Positions 22,691-33,693 are shown, counted from the first letter of the stretch. The stretch is DNA of 64,000 nucleotides from Xenopus tropicalis (GCF_000004195.4 NC_030678.2:80202904-80266903); one strand, 5' to 3'. Notes: generated by a model from the letters alone, not told the origin. Numbers and translations are program-made.

Positions 22691-22991
22691 CAGGTATGGG
22701 ACCTGTTATCCAGATAAGGGATATTTCCGTAATTTGGATCTCCATAACTGAAGTCTGCTAAAAATAATTTGAATATTGAATAAACCCAGTAGGCTTGTTT
22801 TGCCTCCAATAAGGATTAATTATATCTTAGTTGTTATCAAGTACAAGGTACTGTTTTATTATTACAGAGAAAAAGGAAATCATTTTTAAAAATTAGAATT
22901 ATTTGCTTATAATGGAGTCTATGGGAGATGGCCTTTCTGTAATTCAGAACTTTCTGCATAACGGGTTTCCGGATAAGGGATCCCATACCTG
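22691..22991 (+). mobile_element. Complete MITE, CAGGTATGGGACC ends, TA duplication
   Basis: TA|CAGGTATGGGACC at the left and GGGATCCCATACCTG|TA at the right form matching inverted termini with a TA on each side. The length is 301 bp with no ORF. TA targets and CAG-starting ends suggest a Tc1/mariner-superfamily (pogo/Tigger-like) origin, which is inference. Other remnants lie at 3227, 17938 and 62166. Confidence 0.75.
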
Positions 22992-24881
22992 TATTTGGTT
23001 TTGCATATTTTTGCACCATCCTGTGATTGATAAAATGCTCACTAATGTTATGTGTCTGTCTAACCATCAGCATGCCTTATTTGTAATGGAGTATCTGAGT
23101 GGGGGAAGCCTAAAAGACGAGTTGGAGCTGAGCAAGCTGAGTATGGACAGAGTGCTGTAAATGGGTCATTTGGAGTAGTAAAATATCTCTAAGAAATAGC
23201 TTCATACCAGTTAAATCTATGGGGGTTATGTATTAAACAGGAATGGCAAAAAATGATTCTCAGGCACTGAGGGAATCCAAAAGAACCACAATTCATGGTA
23301 GACCAATGAAAATAATAAAAGAAAACATTTGATTGGTTGCCATGGATAACTGCCAGTGCAAATTTGCCCAGTGATAAATTAGCTCCTTATTTTGCTGTAT
23401 CTTGGTAACTGAGGGACTAAACATTCGTTTGTTTTTTTACCATACCATTAATTCTTCATACACTTATCAAGAAAGTCATGTATGGAAACATATTTACATT
23501 TAGTAGTCAACTATTTTTAATAGAAAGATAGTGTATTATAAGATAATCTTCATGGAGTTAACCATTATTTTCCTGTTTAAAAGGTTCCATTCAGTGGAGA
23601 TGAAATGTGGCCTGCAGTTCCTGAATGGCAAGGGGATTATCCATTGGTCAGTATAGATTTCTTCATCTCTGTAACATTTTACAACAGAGGCAAAGGCCAC
23701 AAACTCCGGGATACGTGGCCCCAGAGGTAAGAAATGAGTTTCAACTCATAAAACCCCTTAATGGACCACATGCAGTTCTCACTGCACTCTGTACACAACA
23801 TGGTCTGTATGGCATATATAGAAGGGACCAAATTTCACTTAAATTATTTTTTTTCTTTAAAGATCCCACATAACAGGCCATACAATGCAGCAGTCGATGG
23901 CATCACCATCTGCGAAATGGCCACCGGAATGTCCCCATTTCAGAAGGGTTACGGCGAGGAGCTCAAGTGTTCCCTTACATCATATAGGCCTGACATACCT
24001 AAATGGCTGGCTCTAATAGATCTGCTAAAAAACGTGGGTAGTAAAAGTGGGATAGAGGTACAGCCCCATTACTGCTCCATTGCCTTGGCTAAAATGGAAT
24101 TGAAGATCTCTGAATTTGATGTTTTTTTTTAGAGTTTATCATCTTTGCAACAACTTTTGGGTATGCAGCAATATGAGCAAAGTAAATAGAACTTGACTTG
24201 AAAATGCATTCAAAATCCATATTTTAATTATTTGCCATTATGAAGCATGTGATTTATTTTATTGTTATAGGTGCATTGTTATAGGGATAGTTAACCTGAA
24301 GGCTTACACTTCTTGCTAATCAAGAGTTTTTAGAGTAGGGTTGGCAGGTAATGCACCAAACGACAAAGATTCCCAGTAAATACCAACACAAACAGGAGGT
24401 AAACCCGGATTTATTACACAGGAACTGGGCTGAAAATGAGTTAGAAAAATTAAATGCAGATAAATGCAGAATGTATGAACAGGCAGAAATGGCAATTACA
24501 GTGCAATACAATGTAAACCGCACTAGCAGTTAAGTTCTAACAACAAAGTAAATAAACACCTAAAATTCAAAATGTGGGTGTTTGGGAGCTCCCCTAATGT
24601 CCTATAAGCCGGCAGTGTTGGGGCCCTTAAACAACAATTTACATCCAGGATGCTTGAACTTTTTTTTTATTATAGCTTCAAATGTATACTGTCACAATTA
24701 TCTGTGTAGTGTTTGCACTGTAATCCACGTGTGCTGGTCAATAATAATAGTCCCACAGTGGCATGGTGCAATCTGTATCTCCTGTAAGAACTGACACAGA
24801 TTGTTCCTCCTGTAAAGTCTGTGTGAGGGAACTATATTGTACAGGCTGTCCCAGTGTTACTGCTGCTGCACCAGTTAGATA

Positions 24882-26058
24882 TACACTCACCAAAAGGATT
24901 ATTAGGAACACCTGTTCAATTTCTCATTAATGCAATTATCTAATCAACCAATCACATGGCAGTTGCTTCAATGCATTTAGGGGTGTGGTCCTGGTCAAGA
25001 CAATCTCCTGAACTCCAAACTGAATGTCAGAATGGGAAAGAAAGGTGATTTAAGCAATTTTGAGCGTGGCATGGTTGTTGGTGCCAGATGGGCCGGTCTG
25101 AGTATTTCAATCTGCTCAGTTACTGGGATTTTCACGCACAACCATTTCTAGGGTTTACAAAGAATGGTGTGAAAAGGGAAAAGCGAAAAGCATCCAGTAT
25201 GCGTCAGTCCTTTGGGCGAAAATGCCTTGTTGATGCTAGAGGTCAGAGGAGAATGGGCAGAAGAGCAACTTTGACTGAAATAACCACTTGTTACAACCGA
25301 GGTAGCAGCAAAGCATTTGTGAAGCCACAACATGCACAACCTTGAGGCAGATGGGCTACAACAGCAGAAGACCCCACCGGGTACCACTCATCTCCACTAC
25401 AAATAGGAAAAAGAGGCTACAATTTGCACAAACTCACCAAAATTGGACAGTTGAAGACTGGAAAAATGTTGCCTGGTCTGATGAGTCAGAATTTGGCGTA
25501 AACAGAATGAGAACATGGATCCATCATGCCTTGTTACCACTGTGCAGGCTAGTGGTGGTGGTGTAATGGTGTGTGGGATGTTTTCTTGGCACACTTTAGG
25601 CCCCTTAGTGCCAATTGGGCATCGTTTAAATGCCACGGCCTACCTGAGCATTGTTTCTGACCATGTCCATCCCTTTATGACCACCATGTACCCATCCTCT
25701 GATGGCTACTTCCAGCAGGATAATGCACCATGTCACAAAGCTCGAATCATTTCAAATTGGTTTCTTGAACATGACAATGAGTTCACTGTACTAAAATTGC
25801 CCCCACAGTCACCAGATCTCAACCCAATAGAGCATCTTTGGGATGTGGTGGAACGGGAGCTTCGTGCCCTGGATGTGCATCCCACAAATCTCCATCAACT
25901 GCAAGTTGCTATCCTATCAATATGGGCCAACATTTCTAAAGAATGCTTTCAGCACCTTGTTGAATCAATGCCACATAGAATTAAGGCAGTTCTGAAGGTG
26001 AAAGGGGGTCAAACACCATATTAGTATGGTGTTCCTAATAATCCTTTTGGTGAGTGTA
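24882..26058 (+). mobile_element. Tc1/mariner-type transposon with perfect 31-bp TIRs
   Basis: TA (24880-24881) precedes TACACTCACCAAAAGGATTA..., and the exact reverse complement ends at 26058, followed by TA (26059-26060). The TIRs are identical over 31 bp. The interior carries a single transposase region in the same orientation, broken by frameshifts and stops. Length 1,177 bp. The perfect TIRs with a broken gene suggest a moderately old copy. Confidence 0.92.
25032..26024 (+). pseudogene. Tc1/mariner transposase, frameshifted, DD36E spacing
   Basis: The probable start at 25032 reads MGKKGDLSNFERGMVVGAR, the N-terminal helix-turn-helix region of a Tc1-like transposase. The frame then breaks several times between about 25130 and 25345. 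Frame 25342-25566 carries the WKNVAWSDESEFG segment with the first catalytic aspartate. Frame 25515-26024 carries QQDNAPCHKA (second aspartate) and SPDLNPIEHLWD (glutamate). Codon counting between the second Asp and the Glu gives 36 residues, so the triad is DD36E rather than the classical Tc1 DD34E. At least two frameshifts and several stops rule out an active enzyme. The usual length of about 340 codons is matched by the region as a whole. Confidence 0.85.
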
Positions 26059-26063
26059 TATGT

Positions 26064-28190
26064 TAGTTACCTGTATCTCAGTACTGTGGCACACTTACTA
26101 CTGAGATGTGAGACAGGAAACTTGTTTGGGACCGCAGGTCTCCCCTCAGTGCTGAGCTGGTGACTAGGAATGGCGCTAGCAGGATTTCAGTCAGCTTCCC
26201 AAACTGCGCAGGGGGATCTCTGTCACTGTCTTTCATGCAGCATCCCCACATACTTTGGCCTTTAGCAGAGATCTCCGGCAGCTCTCCACCCCTCAGGTCC
26301 TCAGATCCACCTTCTCCATTCTAATATAATTCATTGACCACCAAGCATTTGGGTTTTTGCTACCACTAGCTAGCATTCCTTAATAGGCTGCCTGTCAGGC
26401 TTGGTATCCCAAAACCCAGAACTAATGCCAAAGTCCTAGTCTGAGCTCAAGCTTCTGCCTATAACAGCTGCCTTTCACAGGAGGAGCCCTCCACTACTCA
26501 GATGCCACCAAGACAAATTCAGAGAACCAAGGCAAAAGTCCTGGACAGGCAAGGGAACTGGTGGGTGTTGCAGGAGTAATGGGGAAGAGCAGAGTGTAGT
26601 CAAGGAGATAGGCCAAGTCAGTAACCAAACTTCTAGCGCAGCACAGAATCAGATCCAGAAGCGTGATCAATAACAGGCAATAGGTTGGTACAGGCAGCAA
26701 AACAGCAATGGTCAAAGAACAAGCAATTTTCAGGAACAAAAGATCAGATGAGATCAGTGCAATAGTAAAAAGGTTGTAGCACCTTGAAAAATTCAAATTT
26801 CACATATGCAATGATGTCATATACCCACTTCGAAAAAACACAGTGTGAGTGCACTGAAGACTATGATATTAGCAGCAGGGGTCCTCGCTGCCACCTTCTC
26901 TTCACTTAGGCCTCCCTTACTTAAGGCTCTCATCCACCCTCCTCCATGAGTAAAGTAAAGGCCAAGAGCCTAAAAATGGTTATATCCCCCCCACACATGA
27001 CATTTCTAAATCAGATAGAATTTCCAACCCACCCACATGGCAGCAGACCACACTAGGGGAAGGATAAAGCCGTACTAATCTACACATATACTATTTTAGT
27101 TCTATACTATCCTAGTATAAAAAGTGGAGTAAAACATTACTGTTGATGTTGCTCATAGCAGCCAATCAGATACTTTACTTTGGTTTCTAAATGTTGATAT
27201 CTAATTGCTGATTGGTTGCCCTGGGCAATATCACAGGTAATGCTTCTCCTACCTGTGAGTATTTTGCCCCGTTTTGCCCTTATAAGTTAAAAATGAGGCA
27301 AATTGGTGGGGTGTAAAAATGTAAAAACTACTATAATATGGGAATAATATCCAAGTACCTTTTCTAACACTATTTTTTCATAGATAAAACTAATTTCAGT
27401 GAAGTGATGTTAGCTTATTTAGCCCCTTGTTTCCAATATGCATAAGTACATTTCTTTGTTAGGATTCAGCTAAAATCAATGCCTCGGGAAAATTAAAATA
27501 ACACATTATGAAATACGTTAAATCCCGAAAATTAATAAACACAAAAAAGTTTTACCTTAATAATGTGTTTGAGAGCCCTGAAAACATTCAATTTCATGTG
27601 CTGTTTGCCCAGTTCTTGCATAATATATAAAATATGTTATTTAAAAGAATAAAACTTTGCTAGAAACTATTTTTGCTTAAAATATTTATGACATTATTCC
27701 ACAAGGCCATATGAAGCTGTAAAGAAAATACCGCTTAATTAAATATAAACAGTGATTATCTTTTGTACTGAACAGTTTTTGAAATATTTGTTGAAGTGTT
27801 CTAGCTATACTTGTGAACAATATCTTCCACCTATTTGGGAATCTTTACAAATTCCCATATGTTAAATCTGATGACAGTTTGTGATTGTGAGTATTTTTAT
27901 TGAATTCTTTACAACTGAGTACAAATAAACTAAACTTTTCCATTACATTCATAGAGCTATTATTTAATTGTTTAATGATACCTTCTTTAAATTGCCTCAA
28001 GCAGATAATTCATGCAGAATTAGAGGTGCTAAGACTTTCTGCCTTCACTATATAATAGACTTTCTAAGTATGTGTATTTATGTAACTGATATGGTCCCAT
28101 GGCTTCCCTCTGCAGATGACCCATCTGTATCCATTTCTCCAATAAACTTCTTTCTACTAGATAATGTTGTAATTTAGTGTAAAGTAACTT
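26064..28190. other. Intergenic, no gene seen
   Basis: 26100-26960 is unusually GC-rich, with many CAGGAGG/CCCTCC words and a long minus-strand open frame (26494-26796) without a recognisable domain. It may be a degraded LTR or other transposon interrupted by the Tc1 element. 27000-28190 is AT-rich with nothing recognised beyond a short CTGATTGGTTGCC repeat near 27205. Confidence 0.45.
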
Positions 28191-28194
28191 TTGT

Positions 28195-28480
28195 AGTAAA
28201 TGGCCGGATTAACCCCTTACACCGTACACCATTGTCACAGAACAAAGGGGAGTTGTAGGTATACACTTAGTCAGGGGCTCTGTAGTTCACAGACCACAGG
28301 GGTGAGCACCCAATCTAGTTCTTATAGATAGATATCTAGTCCTGGTCTCTATCTTCACTGGGCCCCTTCCTTTATCCTTGTTGGAGTTTCAGCTGGTCAA
28401 TTAGCTGGCTTACCACTGTCTCTCACTGCCTACAGTGATCTCAATGGGTCTAACTTATCACTAGCTATCATCAGCTGACT
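28195..28480 (+). repeat. Dispersed repeat related to 59230-59410
   Basis: CACTGGGCCCCTTCC, CCTTGTTGGAGTTTCAGCTG, CTACAGTGATCTCAATGGG and CTAACTTATCACTA recur in the same order at 59230-59410 with moderate divergence. The class is unknown; it could be an LTR fragment. Confidence 0.55.
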
Positions 28481-28514
28481 CACATTGGCCACCTCACTGA
28501 GGGAGTAAGCCTTA

Positions 28515-28722
28515 GGGCTCTGGCACACGAGGGAGATTAGTCGCCCATGACAAATCTCCCTTGTTGCGGGCGAAAATGTAAATCGCCAGTGGGATGGCAT
28601 ACGCGGCGGCACGGTCGCCGAAGTTGCCTCTCGATCGTGTATGCCATCCCACCGGCGATTTACATTTTTGCCGGTGGGATGTCATATCAGGGAGATTAGT
28701 CTCCCCTCGTGTGCCAGAGCCC
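28515..28722. mobile_element. Palindromic Harbinger-type MITE, TTA duplication
   Basis: 208 bp with TTA on both sides (28512-28514, 28723-28725). The left GGGCTCTGGCACACGAGGGA and right CTCGTGTGCCAGAGCCC are inverted repeats, and the symmetry continues inward (GGGATGGCATAC / GTATGCCATCCC), so nearly the whole element can fold on itself. A 3-bp TWA duplication fits PIF/Harbinger. Confidence 0.8.
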
Positions 28723-28844
28723 TTAGACTCCCTTGTATCATTCACTCTTGTCTTGTAACATCAACCAAAAAGGAGATGACCCGCTAACTCTTAGAGAAAT
28801 CCCTCTGTGGCACAGAGGCACAGAGGACAACCTGTGCTCTAGAA

Positions 28845-29946
28845 CAGTGCTGTCCAACTTCTACGGTGCCGAGGGCCGGAATTTCTCTAGCATACATGGT
28901 GGAGGGCCGCTAATGGAAGCCAGTTTTGACCACTCCCCTTTTTGAAACCACACCCACTTCAAACCACACCTATTTTATCACAATGGTGGTAGCACAGCAA
29001 AATCCCAAATGCTTGGTCCTTACTGTGGGGATATCAACCATCATTCATATGTGAAAGAATTATGTCATATTAAGATATCCCTTAAATTCCATATGCCTCC
29101 TCCTCCCCTGTGGATAGCAGAGCAACCCGGTACATAATTACACACCTTAGAGACCATTTAATGGCTATTTCCAACTGCTAACCAAACTCCCACAACAAAC
29201 CCCTGCCAGGTTCACCTCCCACAAGCAGCATAGGGCAAGCAGAGTATGGCACACACAGGCAGCACTCTGCCTGTCCTACCCTGCCTGTGTGTGCCATACT
29301 CTGCCTTCCCTATGCTGCCTCTGTGTGCCATACTCTGCCTGCCCTACCCTGCCTGTGTGTGCAATACTCTGCCTGCCCTACCCTGCCTGTGTGTGCCATA
29401 CTCTGCCTTCCCTATGCTGCCTCTGTGTGCCATACTCTGCCTGCCCTACCCTTCCTGTGTGTGCCATACCCTCCCTGACCTATGCTGCCTGTGTGTGCCA
29501 TACTCTGCCTGCCCTACCCTTCCTGTGTGTGCCATACCCTCCCTGACCTATGCTGGCTGTATGTGCCATACTCTACCTGCCCTATGCTGGCTGTATGTGC
29601 CATACTCTACCTGCCCTATGCTGGCTGTATGTGCCATACTCTGCCTACAGTACCTGAGGTGTGAAGAAGTGAACAATGGGAGTGATTACAGTCTGAGCCT
29701 GAGGTGTGAACACCTGCAGGGGGTGAACAATGCAGGTATTAAAAGGTGTGAACAACACAGGGGATTACATTTTTAAACAATACAGAGGGATTACAGCCTG
29801 AAAATTGAGGTGAGAACCATGCAGGGGGCCGTTTAATCTCAGTACTGATACCATTTAATGCTTACTCAAAGGTAAGCCATCAAAGCAGCCAGACAGGTGG
29901 GGGGCCACACAGAGGGGGGTCGCGGGCCGCCAGTTGGACAGCACTG
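28845..29946 (+). mobile_element. hAT-type non-autonomous element carrying a minisatellite
   Basis: 1,102 bp flanked by the perfect 8-bp duplication CTCTAGAA (28837-28844, 29947-29954). The termini are CAGTGCTGTCCAACT and AGTTGGACAGCACTG, exact inverted repeats of 15 bp. Both ends are rich in GGGCCG. The middle holds a 34-bp tandem array (29226-29650). No transposase-like frame was found; the long open frames at 29246-29776 come from the array. Confidence 0.92.
29226..29650. repeat. 34-bp minisatellite inside the hAT element
   Basis: Unit GTGTGCCATACTCTGCCTGC plus CCTACCCTGCCTGT, about 11 direct copies with TTCC/GCCC and ATGCTGG variants. The array is preceded by one copy in inverted orientation (29226-29264, GGCAAGCAGAGTATGGCACA...), which can pair with any following unit. 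Confidence 0.93.
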
Positions 29947-30527
29947 CTCTAGAACATTCTCAATGGGATCCCTTACCTAGCAGTAGCATCTAGCGACTGG
30001 AACAAAGAAACACTATTAACACATAGTAAGCTTATCATAAAATATCTACCCCTTACACTTCACTTTTAATGACACTTGGGGGCCTTGGGGACAAATGACC
30101 CAGCTCCTGGGTTCTGCTGTATTGAAGTCCTCTTCATCATTGCCCTTAAGTTTGTGGGCTGACCCTATTAAGTGAGCCAGGTGACATGGGGACATGCAGT
30201 TACACCACTGCTCATATCTAACCCCTCTCACAATGTAACCAGTTTTCAAAAACTGTCATACTGTATGGTGTATTTAAATAATTTGCAAAGTGATTTATTT
30301 TCTTAATTAGTAATTATATAAAGCCATTGTAATAAGATACTACATATTGACATTTATATTATTTTATGGCGAGAAATTGTTTTTATACAGAAGGCCAGTG
30401 TTACCATAGAACTGACAAATCCTTTATTACAGATGAACAAGTGTACCCTAATGTAGACACATCATAAAACACACCGGAGACAGTCAGAGAACATTTAGTG
30501 GTAAACCTCAGAATATTACATTAACAT

Positions 30528-30602
30528 TAACATTTATTTATAAAGCGCCAACATATCCCGCAGCGCTGTACAATAAGTGGGGCGCAGAAGGCACTGAGAC
30601 TG
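30528..30602 (+). repeat. Dispersed repeat with TTTATTTATAAAGCGC motif
   Basis: Same motif order as 1926-1978 (TTTATTTATAAAGCGC, then CGCAGCGCTGTACA), here longer and better preserved. Confidence 0.45.
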
Positions 30603-31410
30603 GACCATAGTATAACAGCAGTACAGCTTTCATAACATAAGGAAAAAGCCTTACATGTTTTGTGATGAAAAGAGGCACTTAGACATAAGCATGAAATGAG
30701 TAAAGCTTTTCTTTATCTTTTGGGAAGTTAATCCTATAAATAATATTTCCTTACCTGTCCCTATTATATTATGGTCCAGTTTCAGTGTCTGTCACTGTTC
30801 TCTAAAGTGTATGGCTAAATACTGATGTAAAATTGGTCAGATAAGTTTGGTGAGCCCCACCATACTTTATTGCAGCCTCTGATTGATTTCTGCCTCTAAA
30901 GATTTAGGATAAGATTTAAAGATAATATCTTATCTTGTGCAGCGGCGTAAAATCTGCCGTTCAGACAGCAAACTTCTCCGCTTATTTTACACAGCTTTTT
31001 ACACCGTTTTTTTCAGCGAATTCGTTTTACACAGCTCCCCAAGACTTTAGCCATGCATTTAGCTCCCTAAGCTCCCGCTGTCTCTATAAACTTACACGTG
31101 GCACCGGCAAAACTTCTGAAAAAATGATATTGGAGGACCTTTCCTTAATCTTAGAGCCTTCATCCCTGAACTCACTCTTTAAGGTTCTCCACCTACCATT
31201 AATTTTGTCATTAGTACTAGTATGTGCCAAGACAATTGGGTCATGCCCAACCCCACCCAATATTTTGTCAACCCAATCAACCACATCCAAACCCTGGCAC
31301 TAGGAAGACAGCAAACGGTTCAGTTGTAGCGATTACTCTGTCAAATTTCCTAATAATTGAACCCCCTATAACCACAATCTGTTTAGGCCTAGCTCTGCTC
31401 TCCTCCCCAC

Positions 31411-32027
31411 TAGTGATGAGCGAATCTGTTCCGTTTCGCTTCGCCGAAAAATTCGCGAATCTTTGAAAAGATCCGCGAAACGGCGAAAAATTCGCGAAAC
31501 GGCGAAAATGTCGTGCGACAAAAAAAAATTGTCGCCCGCGGCTATTATTTTGTCGCGCGGCTATTGTTTCGTCTCCCGCGGCTATTGTTTTGTCGCGCGG
31601 CTATTATTTCGTCGCGCGCGGCTCTTGTTTCGTCGCGCGGCTCTTGTTTCGTCGCCCGCGGCTATTGTTTTGTCGCGCGGCTATTATTTCGTCACCCGCA
31701 GCTATTATTTTGTCGCACAGCTATTGTATCGTCGCGCGCGGCTATTGTTTCGTCGCGCGGCTCTTGTTTCGTCGCCCGCAGCTCTTGTTTCGTCGCGCGG
31801 CTCTTGTTTCGTCGCCCGCGGCTATTATTTTGTCGCGCGCTATTGTTTCGTCGCCCGCGGCTATTATTTTGTTACTATTCTTTTTTGACGCCGGCGACAA
31901 TTTTTGGACGTGCGGCGAATTTTTCCGCGGCGAAATTTTTCATCCGTTTCGCGAAACAATCTGCCAATGGCGAAACGCGGAAATTCGCCGCGAATCCATG
32001 CCTGGCGAAACTTTTCGCCCATCACTA
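31411..32027 (+). mobile_element. hAT-type element, TAGTGATGAGCGAA ends, with GC-rich array
   Basis: Flanked by the perfect 8-bp duplication CTCCCCAC (31403-31410, 32028-32035). The ends are TAGTGATGAGCGAATCTG and TTTTCGCCCATCACTA. The interior is very rich in CG dinucleotides, a strong contrast with the AT-rich flanks, and includes the tandem array below. It is inserted in a LINE ORF1 remnant. No transposase. Confidence 0.9.
31515..31875. repeat. CG-rich 19-23-bp tandem array within the hAT element
   Basis: Alternating units such as TGTCGCGCGGCTATTATTT and CGTCGCCCGCGGCTATTGTT, about 17 in total, with CTCTTGTTT variants. It generates overlapping open frames in several phases (LLFRRP / CFVARG repeats), which I treat as artefacts. 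Confidence 0.92.
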
Positions 32028-32179
32028 CTCCCCACCACTACTAGAGAAACTGGTCTCCCGTTAGAGGAGTATGCGCAGTTGAATCCATGTCCTGAATCAG
32101 CTTAAACTGCTCATGCTCCTGCAACATCTGTACTGACAACTGAGAGAAGAGCGTCAAACAGACTGAAGATGGCTCCCTA

Positions 32180-33690
32180 AAACTCAGCGCATAAAGATTT
32201 ATGGCAGATAAGCACACAAGGAGACTTCTGAACACAATAGGTCTTGCAGAGAGGGAGCTTGAAGGGGGGTGGAGGGGAGGCTGAGAAAGGTTAGGGTTTA
32301 ATTCTCGCTTTTAATCACTTAACCTACTTGCTATATGTGTAGGTGCTGGCTAGATATGTTGATGCAGATGTGAAGTTCAGCATTGCTACAGAGACATCTA
32401 AGCAACGATCCCCAACAAATGTCTTTGCTTATTTTTAAGTTTCTTTAAGAACAGCCCACTTGGGGCATATTATGATGAGGAGGCTAAATACAGGCTAAGT
32501 CCTATTTTTGTATGCTTTATTGAGCAGCAGAAGCATTAGTTTATGTATGTAAATAGACTGTTAAATTGTTTTCCATTGTTAAAACTCAGCTCATCGGCGC
32601 AGTAAAGAAAATAAAAAAAAAGGTAAAGAAACTTTGAAGATAATAATACTTGACTTGAAAAGAGTGTTAAGTCACGGCAAAATGCAACTATAGTAAAAAG
32701 CATGGAACAGATGTCCAGGGTATATGGCTTTAAAGGAAATTTAACAATAAATCAAAGCATTTACAGAGGAGAGGGAAAGGCCAGGCAGAGAGGAACAAGT
32801 GGTTATTATCTACTATAAAATTCTGTGTTAAAATCAGCATCTTCTCCAGTCAATATGTTGCTCCTTCCGAATAAACGCACAGCATGTTTAGCAGAATGAG
32901 GCTCAGTTAGAGAAGTTTCCTCGGCCAGAAGCCACTGCTGTCTTACCGCCAAAACACTGAAGGTGTCAGCTGGAATATAAAATGATCAGAGGAGACAGCT
33001 TGGAACTTATAAATAACTTATGCTGGAAGAACCAATGTAAACTTCCTCCTGTTACACTAACAATTTCAAGCTCGGAAGAGAATATAGCTCTTGGAAGAAC
33101 TACTATAACGAAAGGCAAGAAGTCAACACTACAAGATATTTATAACCTGAGGTTCTAAGAGCCAATTGTCCCGCTGAACAATGTTTTTCTGGAATAAACT
33201 ATATAACCTGCAGGGCATTTTTTATTATATCATCTAAACAAAAACATCGAAGTACAAGGATATAACCCGTGGGGTATTTTTTTATATGTCATGTAACTTA
33301 AACACAAGTAAAGGGAAAATAAAGCTTAAAAAATAAATTGTGCTGTTTAGAATGTTGTGTTTTCATCACAATACCACCATTATTTTTTTCTAAGATGAGG
33401 GATACAGAATTACCAAAATGATTTATAGACCTGATCATTACCTTTTAGTACCATAAAAAATGTGCAGTTGCTGTTCGTCCTAAAAATTTTTGTGACTGCC
33501 TTTGCACTCCATGCTGCAAGTGCTTGTGTGCTCCAAGGTACATTTGTCCTTGCAAAACATACACCCATGTACATTGAAACAACCCACATGCCACCTTATT
33601 TTTTTTTTTTAATTTTTCAACATGCACTCTAAAAGATATTGTCAATATCATCTTATAATGTACCCCAGGCCAACAGAAAAGGACCATTGG
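32180..33690. other. Intergenic, no gene seen
   Basis: AT-rich sequence with a few 20-30-bp direct echoes (ATATAACCTGCAGGGCATTTTTT / GATATAACCCGTGGGGTATTT near 33200-33290). No gene or full transposon recognised. Confidence 0.5.
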
Positions 33691-33693
33691 CAG

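Larger units (their letters stand above)
21854..24033 (+). pseudogene. Serine/threonine kinase-like gene remnant, five exons
   Basis: Splice-flanked coding pieces read as one kinase catalytic domain. Exon 21854-22003 (50 codons) includes the EAQVLKVFRGCPFLCQGIAD region (helix C side). Exon 23071-23156 has HALFVMEYLSGGSLKDELE (hinge). Exon 23584-23646 has CGLQFLNGKGIIH, the lead-in to the catalytic loop. Exon 23688-23726 has TPGYVAPE (end of activation segment). Exon 23863-~24033 has YNAAVD, then ICEMATGMSPF and RPDIPKWL. AG/GT signals flank each piece, and phases agree between exons 2 and 3. The HRDLKPEN and DFG segments are absent: exons 3 and 4 are only 41 bp apart and out of phase. The usual DxWxxG segment is shortened to VDGITICEM, and the VAIK lysine is not found. 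The style (MEYLSGGSL, ICEMATG) is AGC/novel-PKC-like. It is almost certainly non-functional. Upstream and downstream exons were not found. Confidence 0.75.
31060..32170 (-). pseudogene. CR1-like LINE ORF1 (SGNH esterase-type) remnant
   Basis: On the minus strand, the segment left of the hAT insertion reads IVVIGGSIIR, then after a break VDWVDKILGG and IVLAHTSTNDKING...RTLKSEFRDEG...NIIFSEVLPVPR. This order (a GDS-like block, then an HxGTND-like block and an F/SxxLPV block) matches the esterase domain known in ORF1 of CR1-type LINEs. Sequence right of the insertion (to about 32170) may be the upstream coiled-coil part (LSVQMLQEHEQFKLIQDMD). The frame is broken and the catalytic-block residues are altered (GGS for GDS, TSTND for VGTND). 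It is interrupted by the hAT element at 31411-32027. Confidence 0.5.

Noticed and set aside
25088..26024. An intact transposase gene
   Set aside because: The catalytic residues lie in different frames and stops interrupt the N-terminal half.
29246..29776. 176-codon open frame rich in Cys/Pro/Leu, at first sight a cysteine-rich repeat protein
   Set aside because: It lies in the 34-bp minisatellite of a hAT element; all three frames are open over parts of the array, and the translation is just the repeat unit.
31515..31875. CRISPR-like regular repeat array
   Set aside because: The units are contiguous variants without unique spacers, in a eukaryotic transposon.
31463..32105. Overlapping 141-183-codon open frames with Arg/Phe/Val repeats
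   Set aside because: They arise from the CG-rich tandem array inside a hAT MITE; several phases are open at once.
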